DNA of 64,000 nt, taken from assembly GCA_934486785.1 (NCBI GenBank), contig CAKSQK010000001.1, forward strand, positions 310,001 to 374,000. Reading direction: 5' to 3'. The notes under the pieces were generated by a model that did not search any database, had not been told where the DNA came from, and saw only the letters and a list, made by a program, of their open reading frames with translations. Both the position numbers and the translations under genes were made by a program. Positions 34,318 to 44,880 of the stretch are shown piece after piece (position 1 is the first letter of the stretch; each line of letters begins with the position of its first letter). This stretch comes from an uncultured Niabella sp. (GTDB lineage Bacteria > Bacteroidota > Bacteroidia > Chitinophagales > Chitinophagaceae).

Positions 34318-37300
34318 TTAAAAATTAAGGTTCAACCCAAATACCAGCATCCGGCTCCTGGGGTACGCCGAATAATCAACACCGGGCGTCAGCGGTGTTC
34401 TGCGCCTTGTAGAAACTTCGGGATCGAAACCTGTATAATTGGTAAGCAGCCATAAATTATAACCGGTAGCATACACACGCACATTTTGAATCCTGGCTTT
34501 CCTTAGCAGGCTTGCCGGCAGGTTATAACCCAGTGTAAGGGTACCCAGGCGCAGAAAGCTGCCATCTTCCACAGCCCAATCGCTAAATACGTAACGATCC
34601 ATACGTGGCGACCATAATGTGGTGTTAGCATTCATGGCTTCCAGCTCGGCAGGGTCGTTAGAAATGGTGCCATCTGCACGCAGGTTGGTCCACCTGTTGC
34701 CATCAGCCATAATATCAATCATGCTTCTGCCAAAGGTTTGCGCGGTAGTGGTATATTCAATTTTATTGGCGTTATACACGTCATTGCCGTAGCTCCAGTT
34801 AAAAATGGCACTCAGGTCAAAACCATAAGCCCTGGCATTGATCACAAAACCGCCGGTGTGTTTGGGGTTGGCGTTGCCAATGATCTCACGGTCGTCAATT
34901 GTAATCACGCCATCACCATTCAGGTCTTTTAACTTCATAGAGCCCGGGCGAATGTTGTTGCTGACAACTGATGGAGCGTTCGGCACACCTTCTTTAAGTA
35001 TCCAGCGGTTGCTGGCAGCATCGTATCTTTCAAAATCTGATACTTCATACCGGCCGCTGCCGTCTATCCGGTATCCATACATTTCTCCAACGGAGCCGCC
35101 GGTTTGCACCATGTAGTCCACACCAATCATTGTGGAGGCCCAGCCTGATGTGCCGCCAAAGTTTTCCATCAGTCCCAGGCTCATAATTTTATTTTGATTA
35201 AAGCCAATATTTCCGCTAAAGCTCAAGCCGAAATTTTCTTTGTCTACAGCTAACCAGTTCAACGTTACTTCCAGGCCCTGGTTTCTTGTTTCGCCCATGT
35301 TGCGGTATTGAAAATCGTAGCCGGTGCCCGGAACGGGAAATTGTATCAGCAGGTCTTTGGTGCTGTTCCTGTACACATCCACCGTACCGCTGAGGCGTGC
35401 GCCTGCCGTGGTAAAATCAAGGCCGATATTGCGGGTAACCGTGGTTTCCCATTTCAGGTCGGGATTGGCCATGGTTTTTGAAGCAGCCCAATAGCTGGTG
35501 TAATTATTGATCCATGTTGTATTGCTTACATCAAATGTTTGCACCATCTGGCCGGGAGGAATATTGTTGTTACCGGCAGTACCATAGCTAAGCCTCAGCT
35601 TCAGGTCATCAAACCAGTTTCTAACTCCGCTGAATGCTTCTTCAGAAGAAATTCTCCACGCGGCAGATGCTGAAGGAAAGTAACCCCATTTGTTGCCTTC
35701 TGCAAATTTTGATGATCCGTCGGCCCGAAATGTGACATCCAATAAATATTTGCTATCAAAGCTGTAATTGGCCCTGCCAAAGAAAGAGAGCAGTTTATCA
35801 TCAGGGTTTAAATAGTTCTGAATATTATTGGCCTTTCCCTGTGCTGACAGTTTGCGCGCATCGTAAAAGCTGAATGTTTGCGGAAAGCCATGCACCACGG
35901 TTGTTAATATTTCTGATTTGGCGCCAATATATTCCTGGCCCAAAAGCATATTGAGGCGATGCTTATCGGTTAGCAGTTCTTTAAAATCATAGTTTAAGGT
36001 GTTGGTATTGCGTATGGCAGACCGGCTGATCTTAAACATTTCAATGGCCGGTAAGCCCTGGTTTTCTGCCGCAGGCGCATTTCTTACATAATAAGTTGTG
36101 GCGCCGTAAAAGCGGTCATCGGCCGTACGCACTTCATCTATACCTGCTTCAGTTTTTACTGTAAGCCCTTCAATGATCTTCCAGGCAAAGCTGCCGCCAA
36201 GATTCAGGTTTTGCCTGCGCTGCAGCCTGTCATTATCTCTCAGCGCTTCTATGGGGTGGTACATATTAAAGCCATCGTCAGTTTCGGCTGCATCAGTAAG
36301 CCCTCCCACGGGAAATGGCGGATAGATCATGGCGTATTTCAACCTTGAATCTGCTGATGATTTTTCGTTTTGCTCATTGGCGCCGCCGCCTTCCACCGTC
36401 ATATCAGCATAGCGTGCCGAAAAGTCAAGCGCTACTTTTTTATTGGGCCGGTGGTTCAGCTTCAGGCTCACATTATCGCGCTTATAGCCCGATAGCTGCA
36501 TAATGGCTTTGTCTTTAATACCGTTATAGCTGGCTGCATAGCGCAATTTATCAGAACCGCCGTTCAGGCTCAGCGTATGATTGAACACGGTTCCCAACCT
36601 TCCAAAAACCAAGTCCTGCCAGTCGTTGGGCTTTACTTCATTGTAAAGGTCAATGTCCTGCCAGTTACCAAAATATCTTGTATAACGCTCGTTCAGCCTG
36701 TTGTCTAAAAGCGCGTACTCATATTGCCATTTGGCATAATCTGCCGGCGTTAGCACCTCCAGCTTATTGGCCAGTTCCCTGTAACCGCCATACACATTAT
36801 AGTTAACGGTAAACTTGCCGGCCTTACCGCTTTTTGTAGTAACGATGATAACGCCGTTAGCGCCGCGAGAGCCATAGATAGCGGTAGATGAGGCATCTTT
36901 TAATACATCAATAGTCTCGATATCAGCAGGTGCAATATCGGTGATATTATTTACCGGGAACCCGTCTACAATGATCAGCGGCGTATTGTCGCCGGTAATG
37001 GAGCCGCCGCCGCGCACCCGTATTTTCAATTCGGCATCAGGCGAGCCCTCTGTAGCAGCTACCTGCACACCAGCCAGCCGGCCCGTTAGCGCTTCGGCAG
37101 CATTGGCTACCGGCGCTTTCATAATTTCCTGCGAGGAAATAGATGAAATAGCGCCCGTAAGATCTCTGCGCCGGGATGTGCCATAACCAATTACCACTAC
37201 TTCATCGCCCGCCACCACGTTTTGCGTAAGGGTTACATTTATATTGCCACTGGTAACGGGCACCGTTTGAGTGTGATACCCTATGGCACTTATAACCAGC

Positions 37301-37512
37301 ATGGGTGAGCCCGAGACCGGGACTGTGATGGTAAACACTCCGTTTTCGTTTGTTTGAGTGGCTGTACGGCTACCTTCTAACGTAACCGTGGCACCGGCAA
37401 GCGGTGCGCCGCCGTCGCCTATTACGGCACCGCTTACCTGCCGGGTTTGTGCATAGGCTACAGAAGCCAACAAAACGCATAAGCTCAGAAATAAAATCCT
37501 ATTCATAAACAT
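34318..37512 (-). CDS. SusC/RagA-family TonB-linked outer membrane transporter (pectin locus)
   Basis: 1064 residues. Signal peptide ending near SVAYAQ, carboxypeptidase-regulatory-like domain (RQVSGAVIGDGGAPLAGATV), SusC motif DEVVVIGYGTSRRRDLTGAI, plug with YGSRGANGVIIVTTKSG, and a long barrel ending in LVFGLNLNF. It is predicted to import pectin oligosaccharides with its SusD partner downstream. It is divergent from the LacI-type regulator, and the 215-bp space between them must hold the promoters and operators of both. The first gene of the minus-strand pectin operon. Confidence 0.95.
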   Translation of the reverse strand: MFMNRILFLSLCVLLASVAYAQTRQVSGAVIGDGGAPLAGATVTLEGSRTATQTNENGVFTITVPVSGSPMLVISAIGYHTQTVPVTSGNINVTLTQNVVAGDEVVVIGYGTSRRRDLTGAISSISSQEIMKAPVANAAEALTGRLAGVQVAATEGSPDAELKIRVRGGGSITGDNTPLIIVDGFPVNNITDIAPADIETIDVLKDASSTAIYGSRGANGVIIVTTKSGKAGKFTVNYNVYGGYRELANKLEVLTPADYAKWQYEYALLDNRLNERYTRYFGNWQDIDLYNEVKPNDWQDLVFGRLGTVFNHTLSLNGGSDKLRYAASYNGIKDKAIMQLSGYKRDNVSLKLNHRPNKKVALDFSARYADMTVEGGGANEQNEKSSADSRLKYAMIYPPFPVGGLTDAAETDDGFNMYHPIEALRDNDRLQRRQNLNLGGSFAWKIIEGLTVKTEAGIDEVRTADDRFYGATTYYVRNAPAAENQGLPAIEMFKISRSAIRNTNTLNYDFKELLTDKHRLNMLLGQEYIGAKSEILTTVVHGFPQTFSFYDARKLSAQGKANNIQNYLNPDDKLLSFFGRANYSFDSKYLLDVTFRADGSSKFAEGNKWGYFPSASAAWRISSEEAFSGVRNWFDDLKLRLSYGTAGNNNIPPGQMVQTFDVSNTTWINNYTSYWAASKTMANPDLKWETTVTRNIGLDFTTAGARLSGTVDVYRNSTKDLLIQFPVPGTGYDFQYRNMGETRNQGLEVTLNWLAVDKENFGLSFSGNIGFNQNKIMSLGLMENFGGTSGWASTMIGVDYMVQTGGSVGEMYGYRIDGSGRYEVSDFERYDAASNRWILKEGVPNAPSVVSNNIRPGSMKLKDLNGDGVITIDDREIIGNANPKHTGGFVINARAYGFDLSAIFNWSYGNDVYNANKIEYTTTAQTFGRSMIDIMADGNRWTNLRADGTISNDPAELEAMNANTTLWSPRMDRYVFSDWAVEDGSFLRLGTLTLGYNLPASLLRKARIQNVRVYATGYNLWLLTNYTGFDPEVSTRRRTPLTPGVDYSAYPRSRMLVFGLNLNF

Positions 37513-37647
37513 GGTTTAAAATCGAAACAATATTTTCTCCCTGAATTTATTTTAAGCAACGTATAACAAGCAATTCAAGGCAATCAGCAATGCAAGTTTA
37601 TTGTTTTTTTTTGCCATAAATCCGTTTGTCAAAGCATATATTTACGC

Positions 37648-37665
37648 AAACGATACCGGAAACGA
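37648..37665. promoter_or_regulatory. Candidate regulator-binding repeats
   Basis: Two direct AAACGA hexamers (37648-37653 and 37660-37665) spaced by 12 bp lie between the divergent susC and lacI-type genes. AAACG is a common half-site of LacI-family operators, but the repeats are direct, not inverted, so this is only a candidate. Confidence 0.25.
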
Positions 37666-37727
37666 ATGCAAAGAAGCAATTGTGCGGATTATTTTTTTAA
37701 CTTAGCAAAGAAGTTCAGAACCAGTCA

Positions 37728-38765
37728 GTGAAATTTGAAGCTGTTACCATAAAAGATATTGCAAAATCCCTGGGGTTATCGCCCTCAACGGTATCGCGGG
37801 CATTGCGCGACAGTTATGAAATTGGTGAAGAAACCAAAAAACGCGTACAGGTATTTGCCAAAGAACACAACTACCGCCCCAACCCGGTGGCCTTAAGCCT
37901 GAAAGAAAAAAGAACCCGCTCAATAGGTATTGTGGTAGCCGAAATTGCCAACAGCTTTTTCAGCCAGATCATTGACGGGGTAGAATCTGTAGCTTACGAC
38001 AGGGGTTATAATATTATAATTACACAAAGCAAGGAATCTGTAGACAAAGAGCGGCAGATACTGGAATACCTCACCTCCAGATCGGTTGACGGCGTGATCA
38101 TATCTGTATCTGCCAAAACCGATGACTTCTCACAGTTTCAAAATCTTAAAGACCGCGGGATGCACATTTTGTTTGTAGACCGCATTGGTAAAGAAATTGA
38201 CAGCCCCAAAGTGATTGTAGACAACAACCTGGGCGCATATGAAGCCACCAGGCACCTGATTGAAAACGGCTGTAAAAACATCGCGATCATTTGCAACAAC
38301 CTCAACCTATCCATTACACAGGAGCGCATTGCCGGCTGCGAAAAAGCAATGAACGAAAAAGGTATTGAGCTGAAAAAAGAACGTATTAAATACTGCAACT
38401 ACGGTGGCAATATTGAAAAAGAAGTGCAAAAAGCGCTCAACCAGCTATTCAAACAAAAAAACAAACCTGATGGTATTGTAAGCCTTTCAGACCGGTTGTC
38501 TACCGAGATCATCCGGTACCTCAACAGCCGCGGCATTAAAATACCGCAGGAGGTTTCGTTGATAGGATTCAGCAATTCAAAAAATACTGAGCTGCTCAGC
38601 CCCTCGCTAAGTGTGATTGAGCAGCCTGCTTTTAAAATGGGCGAAGAAGCCGCCAGGCTGCTGCTGCAAATGATAGAAAGCAAACGCCCTGTAACAACCT
38701 TTGAAACCAAAGTGCTTACGCCAAAAATTATTATAAGAAACAGTAGCCAAAAGAATCAAAAATGA
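37728..38765 (+). CDS. LacI/GalR-family transcriptional regulator of the pectin locus
   Basis: 345 residues. The start is GTG at 37728, directly before [25 protein letters not shown], the LacI-type helix-turn-helix with hinge region; no ATG lies in frame before it. The effector domain begins with [25 protein letters not shown] and ends with [23 protein letters not shown]. It is expected to respond to a pectin-derived sugar or hexuronate intermediate and control susC and uxuA, an inference from position: it diverges from susC and its stop overlaps the uxuA start as ATGA (38762-38765), so the two are translationally coupled. Confidence 0.93.
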   Translation: MKFEAVTIKDIAKSLGLSPSTVSRALRDSYEIGEETKKRVQVFAKEHNYRPNPVALSLKEKRTRSIGIVVAEIANSFFSQIIDGVESVAYDRGYNIIITQSKESVDKERQILEYLTSRSVDGVIISVSAKTDDFSQFQNLKDRGMHILFVDRIGKEIDSPKVIVDNNLGAYEATRHLIENGCKNIAIICNNLNLSITQERIAGCEKAMNEKGIELKKERIKYCNYGGNIEKEVQKALNQLFKQKNKPDGIVSLSDRLSTEIIRYLNSRGIKIPQEVSLIGFSNSKNTELLSPSLSVIEQPAFKMGEEAARLLLQMIESKRPVTTFETKVLTPKIIIRNSSQKNQK

Positions 38766-39943
38766 ACATTAGTACCGGCATGACATATACCATGCGCTGG
38801 TTTGGCCCCAACGACCCGGTGCCGCTGGCACACATCAGGCAGGCGGGCTGCACAGGAGTGGTAACGGCCCTGCACCACATCCCCGTAGGAAACGTATGGA
38901 CCATAGACGAGATCAGCAAAAGAAAAGAAATAGTGGAAGCCGCCGGCCTTAGCTGGGAAGTGGTGGAAAGCCTTCCCGTGCATGAAGACATAAAAAAACA
39001 AAGCGGCAATTATTTACAGTACATAGAACATTATAAACAAAGCCTGAAAAACCTGGCAGCGTGCGGACTGAAAGTGGTTACGTACAATTTTATGCCCGTG
39101 TTTGACTGGATACGCACGGACGTAAATTATACACTGCCCGACGGCAGCGAGGCTCTTTTGTTTGAAAAAGACGCTTTTATTGCTTTTGATGTGCTGATGC
39201 TGCAGCGCCCCGGCGCCGAAAATGATTATACAACTGAAGAACTACAAAAAGCCAAAACCAGGTTTGACCAATTTACAGAAGAACAGAAGCAGTCACTTTT
39301 TAAAAACGCCTTATTAAGCCTGCCCGGCACAGATGAAGCCTTTACGCCCGAAGGCGTATTAAAAGCGCTGGAAACCTACGCCGGCATTACTGAATCCACA
39401 TTAAGAGAGCACCTGTTTTACTTCCTGCAACAGATCATTCCCGCGGCAGAGCAATCAGGCATTAAAATGGCCATTCACCCCGACGATCCGCCTTTTTCAA
39501 TACTTGGGCTGCCGCGGGTTGTAAAAACCGAGGCCGATGCAATTGACATTATTAACGCAGCGCCATCCCCTTCAAACGGGTTGTGTTTTTGCACGGGCTC
39601 ATACGGCGTGCGCGAAGACAACGACCTGCCGGGCATGATGCAGCGGCTGGGCGGGCATGTGCATTTTCTGCATCTGCGCAGCACAAAAAGAATACCCGGC
39701 GGCAACTTTTTCGAGGCCGATCATTTAACAGGCGATGTAGATATGTATTCGGTGATCAAAGAAGCGCTGGTGCACATGCAAAACCGCGGTATTTCCATCC
39801 CCATGCGGCCCGACCATGGCCATGCCATGCTGGATGACCTTACCAAAAAAACCTACCCGGGCTATACTGCCATTGGCAGACTGAAAGGCCTGGCTGAACT
39901 GAGAGGTTTAGAAATGGGTATACTGCGCAGCATGCATCAATAA
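38762..39943 (+). CDS. uxuA: Mannonate dehydratase UxuA
   Basis: 393 residues, the usual UxuA length. [93 protein letters not shown] and [12 protein letters not shown] are diagnostic UxuA blocks, including the metal-binding His, Cys and Asp residues. It dehydrates D-mannonate to 2-keto-3-deoxygluconate in the cytosol, the glucuronate/mannuronate branch of hexuronate catabolism. Galacturonate from pectin would normally use UxaA instead, so its presence suggests glucuronate units or a shared regulator. It overlaps the regulator gene by 4 bp and its 3' end overlaps the convergent MBL gene by 7 bp. Confidence 0.95.
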   Translation: MNISTGMTYTMRWFGPNDPVPLAHIRQAGCTGVVTALHHIPVGNVWTIDEISKRKEIVEAAGLSWEVVESLPVHEDIKKQSGNYLQYIEHYKQSLKNLAACGLKVVTYNFMPVFDWIRTDVNYTLPDGSEALLFEKDAFIAFDVLMLQRPGAENDYTTEELQKAKTRFDQFTEEQKQSLFKNALLSLPGTDEAFTPEGVLKALETYAGITESTLREHLFYFLQQIIPAAEQSGIKMAIHPDDPPFSILGLPRVVKTEADAIDIINAAPSPSNGLCFCTGSYGVREDNDLPGMMQRLGGHVHFLHLRSTKRIPGGNFFEADHLTGDVDMYSVIKEALVHMQNRGISIPMRPDHGHAMLDDLTKKTYPGYTAIGRLKGLAELRGLEMGILRSMHQ

Positions 39944-40587
39944 CCATCTGTTCGTACAAAAGGATTGGTTTTCTTTTCAAAACCAATACTGGTGCCGCCG
40001 CCATGGCCAGGGTACACTTTTGTGGCATCTGGCAGGGTATATAATTTAGTTCGAATGGATCGTTCAAGCTCTTCAAAACTACCGCCTGGCAAATCGGTAC
40101 GGCCAATGCTACCGCTGAAGAGCACATCGCCACTGATTAAAAAACCATCTTTTTCGCAGTAAAACGAAAGGCTGGCCGGCGAGTGGCCCGGCGTAAGCAA
40201 TACCTTCAATTCATCATCACCTATTTTTAGGGTATCGCCTTCATTCAGGTAAATCATTTCACCTGTATAATTATCAAATGGCAGCCCATACATCTCAGCA
40301 GATTTTGGTGCAAAACTCAAAACCAGTTTTTCTGTTTCATGCAGGTGCAGCGGCAGGTTCCAGGTTTGGGAAACGAATTTATTGCCAAACACATGGTCTA
40401 AATGGCAATGCGTGTTGATGAGATAAACCGGTGTTAACTTTTTTTCTTCAATAAACGCCTTTAGCTGGCGCTCTTCATTCTCGTAATAACAACCCGGATC
40501 AATGATGGCGCATTGCCCGTGTTCGTTATAAAGCACATACGTATTTTCCTGTATGGGGTTAAATTCAAAGCAACGGATGGATAACAT
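39937..40587 (-). CDS. Metallo-beta-lactamase-fold hydrolase (glyoxalase II-like)
   Basis: 216 residues. Metal ligands: NTHCHLDH (HxHxDH motif), [21 protein letters not shown] and [10 protein letters not shown], the order of MBL-fold thioester hydrolases. Length and the TPGHSP block match the glyoxalase II-like YcbL subgroup of cytosolic proteins. The substrate is uncertain; methylglyoxal detoxification is possible because mgsA is present, but it is 20 kb away. It is divergent from the DUF5686 gene, and a TATATTTG -7 box lies upstream at 40626 to 40619 on the minus strand. Confidence 0.9.
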   Translation of the reverse strand: MLSIRCFEFNPIQENTYVLYNEHGQCAIIDPGCYYENEERQLKAFIEEKKLTPVYLINTHCHLDHVFGNKFVSQTWNLPLHLHETEKLVLSFAPKSAEMYGLPFDNYTGEMIYLNEGDTLKIGDDELKVLLTPGHSPASLSFYCEKDGFLISGDVLFSGSIGRTDLPGGSFEELERSIRTKLYTLPDATKVYPGHGGGTSIGFEKKTNPFVRTDGY

Positions 40588-40618
40588 GCTACTTCTATTA
40601 AGTTTTTTATAAGAAATA

Positions 40619-40654
40619 CAAATATATCAACAATAAAAATCTCCCTTAGTTTTG
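40619..40654. promoter_or_regulatory. Candidate divergent -7 boxes
   Basis: On the minus strand TATATTTG (40626 to 40619) fits the MBL gene (start 40587). On the plus strand TAGTTTTG (40647-40654) matches TAnnTTTG but sits only 7 bp before the ATG at 40662. No good -33 box is seen for either, so confidence is low. Confidence 0.3.
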
Positions 40655-40661
40655 CTGCTTC

Positions 40662-43130
40662 ATGAGATGCGCCGTATTTATATGTCTGCTTACATTGCTA
40701 ACTGTTACCAACAGTGCGGCGCAAAAAACCATTAGCGGCATCGTAAAGGATGCTCACAGCGATGAGCCGGTGCCATTTGTTTCCATACAATTTAAAGGCA
40801 CGCAAAGCGGAGCGGTTTCAGATACCGCAGGGCGATTTGCCTTTAGGGTGGCACAATGGCCTGCTGATACGCTTGTATTTACCCGCGTAGGATTTCAAAC
40901 CTATTACCTGGTCATTCCAAAAGATTCTTTTGAGCTAAAGGTGGCTGTGCCTATGGAACGCGGCACTTTTAACGAAACTGTGGTGGTAAAAAGCCAGAAA
41001 ATTGACCGCGGCCTCTGGCTTTGGAAAAAAGTGGTGGAACACAAGCCTGTAAACAACCGCTATAAGTACGATAATTTTTCTTACGAATTGTATAACAAAC
41101 TGCAGGTTGACCTGAAAAACTTTAATAGCTTAAAACGTGTTTCCAGCATCAAACCTTTCCGGCCGATTAACGAGCTGATCATGCAGAACATTGATACGCT
41201 GGAAGGCGTGGAAATACTGCCCACCTATCTTACCGAATCGCTCTCAGATTATTATTACCAGAAAAAACCACTCAAGCGCCGTGAAGAAATAAAAGCCGTC
41301 AACACCAATGGTGTGAAGAACGAAAGCATGGTAAAGTTTTTGGGCGGCATGGACCAGGTGTTTAACATCTACAACAATTACATCAATGTATTTGATAAAG
41401 AATTCATCAGCCCCATTAGCGATAACGGTGATTTTTACTACAAATATTTTGTTACCGATACGCAGCAGATCGGCGACAGCCGCTATTTCCGCCTGTTGTT
41501 TACACCGCGCCGCACGGGCATGAACACTTTTAATGGCGACTGCTGGATACATGCCGGCACTTTTGGAGTGTATAAAGTAAACCTGTTTCTTGACAAAACT
41601 GCCGATGTGAACTTTATGGAAAAATTCAGCTTTGTGCAGGAGTTTAAAAGACTGAGCGAGGGCGACTGGTTTGTAACGAGAGAAAAAATGGTGGTAGATG
41701 TATCGCCAGTGGGCAATAAAACGCCGGGTGTGATTGGGCATAAAACAGCCACTTACCGAAATATTATTGTAAACGACAGCTCTGTAACTCAAAAGCTGCT
41801 TGAAAATAAAGAACAGGAAGAAATAAAAGTGTTGCCCGGCGCCGACCAGAAAGACATGGCTTTTTGGGACACCGCGCGCCATGAAAGTCTCAGCCGCTCG
41901 GAGCGCGGCATCATCAGGATGATTGATACGCTGATCAACACACCCAGCTATCAAAAAATAACAAAGCAGGTAGTGTTTTTAACCACCGGTTATATAGATG
42001 TGGGCAATGTGCAGCTTGGCTCGGCATTCAACTGGTTTTCGGGCAATTACTGGGAAGGTTTCAGAACACGGTTTGATGTGGCCAGCAACAAACATTTTAA
42101 TAAAAAATTCAGGTGGCACACTTACCTTGCTTATGGTTTTAAGGATAAGAAACTAAAAGGCGAAGCCGAGCTGTTTTATTTACCCAAAAGAGACCCGCGC
42201 CGGTATTGGTACTTAGGCTACCAGAATGACCTGGATTTTGGCCAGAACTACTACGGGGAGATTTCGCAGGACAATATTTTTGCCTTTGCCATCAGGAAAC
42301 CGGGCATACCGCGCCGGTACATGAACCTGGAGCAAACGCAATTTGAATTTTTTAACGAACTGAGATGGGGCTTTTCCACGCTTGCCGCTGTTTCCAATAA
42401 AACCTACACGCCTTTGATGGGATTGCTGCCCGCAGAAAATTTTAGCGAAGGACTGAAACGCCTTACCAGTACCGAGTTTTCTCTACGGCTGCGGTTTGCC
42501 TTTCAGGAAAAATTTATTGAGTCGCAGTTTTTCCGCACCAGCCTGGGCAGCCCTTACCCAGTGGTAGAAGCTACCGTAACACAGGGTGTAAGCGGCATTT
42601 TAAACAGCCGTTACAATTATACCAAGCTGCTGGCCAGCGTTTCAGACTATGTGCCTACACCGCCCTTTGGCGCCATATCTTACCAGGCATATACGGGCCG
42701 CAGTTTTGGCGTATTGCCCTACACTTTTTTAGATATGGCGCCCGGCAACGATCTGTATTATTATAATAAATACGCGTTTAACCTGATGCACCGATTTGAA
42801 TATTTGCACGACAGGTTTGCCGGCCTGAACTACGAGCATAATATTGGCAACGGAATTTTCAGGTTGTTGCCGCGGCTAAAGTTCAGGCAGTTTTATACTG
42901 TAAAAGCGCTGTGGGGGCAGCTATCGGATGCCAATAAAGCCCTGAACCTGAAAGAGGAATATGCATTTAAAACCCTTGACAGTAAAGCCTACCTGGAAGT
43001 GGGTACCGGCGTGGATAATATTTTAAGGTTCTTCAGGGTAGATCTTGTATGGAGGGTTTTACCAAAAACCGGCGCATACAATCCTGTAGAAGATTTTGGC
43101 ATCTTTGCAAGTATCAGGCTCAACCTTTAG
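40662..43130 (+). CDS. DUF5686 outer membrane protein with carboxypeptidase-regulatory domain
   Basis: 822 residues. Signal peptide ending near TNSAAQ, then a carboxypeptidase-regulatory-like domain (TISGIVKDAHSDEPVPFVSI, about 22-100), then the long DUF5686 region, which is a predicted outer-membrane beta-barrel (many alternating strands; KRDPRRYWYLGYQNDLDFGQNYYG; final IFASIRLNL). Function of DUF5686 is unknown. It is a single gene; its 3' end overlaps that of the convergent SemiSWEET gene by 11 bp. Confidence 0.85.
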   Translation: MRCAVFICLLTLLTVTNSAAQKTISGIVKDAHSDEPVPFVSIQFKGTQSGAVSDTAGRFAFRVAQWPADTLVFTRVGFQTYYLVIPKDSFELKVAVPMERGTFNETVVVKSQKIDRGLWLWKKVVEHKPVNNRYKYDNFSYELYNKLQVDLKNFNSLKRVSSIKPFRPINELIMQNIDTLEGVEILPTYLTESLSDYYYQKKPLKRREEIKAVNTNGVKNESMVKFLGGMDQVFNIYNNYINVFDKEFISPISDNGDFYYKYFVTDTQQIGDSRYFRLLFTPRRTGMNTFNGDCWIHAGTFGVYKVNLFLDKTADVNFMEKFSFVQEFKRLSEGDWFVTREKMVVDVSPVGNKTPGVIGHKTATYRNIIVNDSSVTQKLLENKEQEEIKVLPGADQKDMAFWDTARHESLSRSERGIIRMIDTLINTPSYQKITKQVVFLTTGYIDVGNVQLGSAFNWFSGNYWEGFRTRFDVASNKHFNKKFRWHTYLAYGFKDKKLKGEAELFYLPKRDPRRYWYLGYQNDLDFGQNYYGEISQDNIFAFAIRKPGIPRRYMNLEQTQFEFFNELRWGFSTLAAVSNKTYTPLMGLLPAENFSEGLKRLTSTEFSLRLRFAFQEKFIESQFFRTSLGSPYPVVEATVTQGVSGILNSRYNYTKLLASVSDYVPTPPFGAISYQAYTGRSFGVLPYTFLDMAPGNDLYYYNKYAFNLMHRFEYLHDRFAGLNYEHNIGNGIFRLLPRLKFRQFYTVKALWGQLSDANKALNLKEEYAFKTLDSKAYLEVGTGVDNILRFFRVDLVWRVLPKTGAYNPVEDFGIFASIRLNL

Positions 43131-43407
43131 CATCCTGAGCACCTGCAACATTCCTTCCATATTTTAATTTAAAAAATATCATGGTAAGCGACATGCTGAG
43201 CACCACGGCATTGGTAAGTATGATAACCATATCATTTCTGAAAACTCCGTAAAAAATCCACATCACTTCATTAATGGCTGCTATGATGAACATGTACAGC
43301 GATACATCCCTGGCCGATCTTTCCCTATAAGTTTTTAAAACCTGTGGCAAAAAAGTAAGCGTGGTTATAAAACCGGCAGAATAACCCAACAGATCTACAC
43401 CATCCAT
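43120..43407 (-). CDS. SemiSWEET-type sugar transporter
   Basis: 95 residues and three transmembrane segments, the size of the single-repeat bacterial SemiSWEETs. The PQ-loop motif TLTFLPQVLKTYRERSARDVS follows TM1, and SLYMFIIAAINEVMWIFYG and the later NAVVLSMSLTMIFFKLKYG segment give TM2 and TM3 with the conserved Trp and Asn of the family. It forms homodimers and transports small sugars across the inner membrane. The substrate is unknown; the position near two sugar loci may be coincidental. The gene is convergent with the DUF5686 gene. Confidence 0.88.
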   Translation of the reverse strand: MDGVDLLGYSAGFITTLTFLPQVLKTYRERSARDVSLYMFIIAAINEVMWIFYGVFRNDMVIILTNAVVLSMSLTMIFFKLKYGRNVAGAQDAKG

Positions 43408-43442
43408 TTTTAACAGTTTTTAACTTTTTATAAAAGTATTAT

Positions 43443-43450
43443 TAACTTTG
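43443..43450 (+). promoter_or_regulatory. Candidate -7 box of the OmpA-like gene
   Basis: TAACTTTG matches TAnnTTTG exactly, about 64 bp before the ATG. A minus-strand TAAATTTG (43461 to 43454) could serve the divergent SemiSWEET gene, so the two promoters would overlap. No clear -33 box is present for either. Confidence 0.4.
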
Positions 43451-43513
43451 GCACAAATTTAGATTAATACTTTATATATTGCCATATAATCAAATAAGCT
43501 AAATTTTTATTTT

Positions 43514-44728
43514 ATGATAATGAAACGTTTAAAACTATCAACACTATTACTACTGCTTGTAGCATCAACAGCTATGGCACAACTGGACTTTGCAGGTCCT
43601 AAAAAACAACCGCAAATCGGATTCAGTGGAAACCTGGTAGATTTTTCCGCATCGCTGCCTAAAATAGGAAAGGTTGACCCGGGTTATTCTATCTGGTTTT
43701 GGAATGGAATTACCAATCACCTGGACTATTCAGTGCGCTACAACGGCCTGTTTTCAAATTACCAAAAAGCCGGCACCGAGCTTAGCCGTTACAAAGATTA
43801 CAAAAACGAACTTGAATTATCGGCTCACCTGAAGGCACTGAGTGATGACCATCTTTTGAATCCATTCTTAACCGCAGGTATTGGCTTAGGCAACTATGCC
43901 AAAGACATTTTTACCCCATACGTGCCTCTTGGCGTGGGCTTACAGGTAAACCTGGCCAGTGAAGGCTATCTTTACCTGCAGGGTAATTACAGGCTGCCCA
44001 TCAATCAAAACCGTTTAGACAAAAACACGTTTTTCTCTTTTGGTGTAGCACAGCCTCTTACCAGGCGTGAAGTTGCGCCGCCGCCAGCGCCTATTGTTGT
44101 GGAAGAAGTAAGAGATACCGACAATGATGGAATTCCTGATAACCAAGATGCCTGCCCCAACCAGGCCGGTCCAAGAGAATTGAACGGCTGCCCTGACCGT
44201 GACGGTGATGGTATTGCTGATAAAGATGATCTGTGCCCTGACCAGGCTGGCCCGAAAGAATTGTATGGCTGCCCAGACCGTGATGGCGATGGCATTCCTG
44301 ATAAAGATGATCAATGCCCCGATACTCCAGGCCCTGCACACAACAAAGGTTGCCCTGAAGTTACCTGCGCATCCTCTTTAGGCGCTTTACCAAGTGTATC
44401 GTTCGTTGCAAATACGAACCGATTCTCTGACGATGCAGTGACTACACTTGCTTCTATCGCAGAAAAAATGAGAGCGAACCCAAGTTGTAAGGTTGTTGTT
44501 ACAGGTTACTGCGCTACTACCAAGAGATTGCAGCAATTAAGCTGGGATCATGTGAATAAAGTGATTACCCATCTTGTAGAAAAAGAAGGTATCAGCGGTG
44601 ACAGGTTTATATTCTCATCTGGCCAGTATGGTGGTGATTGCAATACTGTAGACTTCCGCGCTGCTGCGGCTGGTGAAGATGGCCCCAACACAGTGGCTCC
44701 TCCTCACCCACACCTCCGTACAAGGTAA
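43514..44728 (+). CDS. OmpA-like protein with thrombospondin type 3 repeats
   Basis: 404 residues; Met at 43514 or 43520 gives the signal peptide ending at STAMAQ. The N-terminal part (to about 190) is a small beta-barrel. Three calcium-binding TSP3-type repeats follow: [30 protein letters not shown] and [15 protein letters not shown], separated by GPxxxxGCP. The C-terminal region (about 285-375) resembles the OmpA/peptidoglycan-binding domain but is degenerate: the usual NxxLSxxRA motif is reduced to [12 protein letters not shown]. It is therefore likely an abundant outer-membrane protein of uncertain peptidoglycan binding. A strong terminator follows. Confidence 0.88.
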   Translation: MIMKRLKLSTLLLLLVASTAMAQLDFAGPKKQPQIGFSGNLVDFSASLPKIGKVDPGYSIWFWNGITNHLDYSVRYNGLFSNYQKAGTELSRYKDYKNELELSAHLKALSDDHLLNPFLTAGIGLGNYAKDIFTPYVPLGVGLQVNLASEGYLYLQGNYRLPINQNRLDKNTFFSFGVAQPLTRREVAPPPAPIVVEEVRDTDNDGIPDNQDACPNQAGPRELNGCPDRDGDGIADKDDLCPDQAGPKELYGCPDRDGDGIPDKDDQCPDTPGPAHNKGCPEVTCASSLGALPSVSFVANTNRFSDDAVTTLASIAEKMRANPSCKVVVTGYCATTKRLQQLSWDHVNKVITHLVEKEGISGDRFIFSSGQYGGDCNTVDFRAAAAGEDGPNTVAPPHPHLRTR

Positions 44729-44748
44729 TTAACACCAGTTCAAATATC

Positions 44749-44787
44749 AAAGAGGCTGTCTCGGACTTTTGAGACAGCCTCTTTTTT
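44749..44787 (+). terminator. Rho-independent terminator after the OmpA-like gene
   Basis: A perfect 14-bp stem AAAGAGGCTGTCTC (44749-44762) / GAGACAGCCTCTTT (44771-44784) with an 8-base loop is followed by a T-run to 44787. The stem shares GAGGCTGTC with the terminator at 26729. It may also act on the convergent gene ending at 44881. Confidence 0.9.
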
Positions 44788-44880
44788 GCAAAGGTGATGA
44801 AGAATGAAAACTGATACAGGATTCTCCAAGCCTTTAACTTTTTTGATATCAAGGTATAAAATTACCCCACTTCCGCAGAA

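Noticed and set aside
41244..41954. Minus-strand frame of 236 codons within the DUF5686 gene
   Set aside because: Antisense to a conserved coding frame, with no signal, domain or promoter.
44120..44350. Direct DNA repeats in the OmpA-like gene
   Set aside because: Explained fully by the encoded thrombospondin type 3 repeats, not a separate DNA element.
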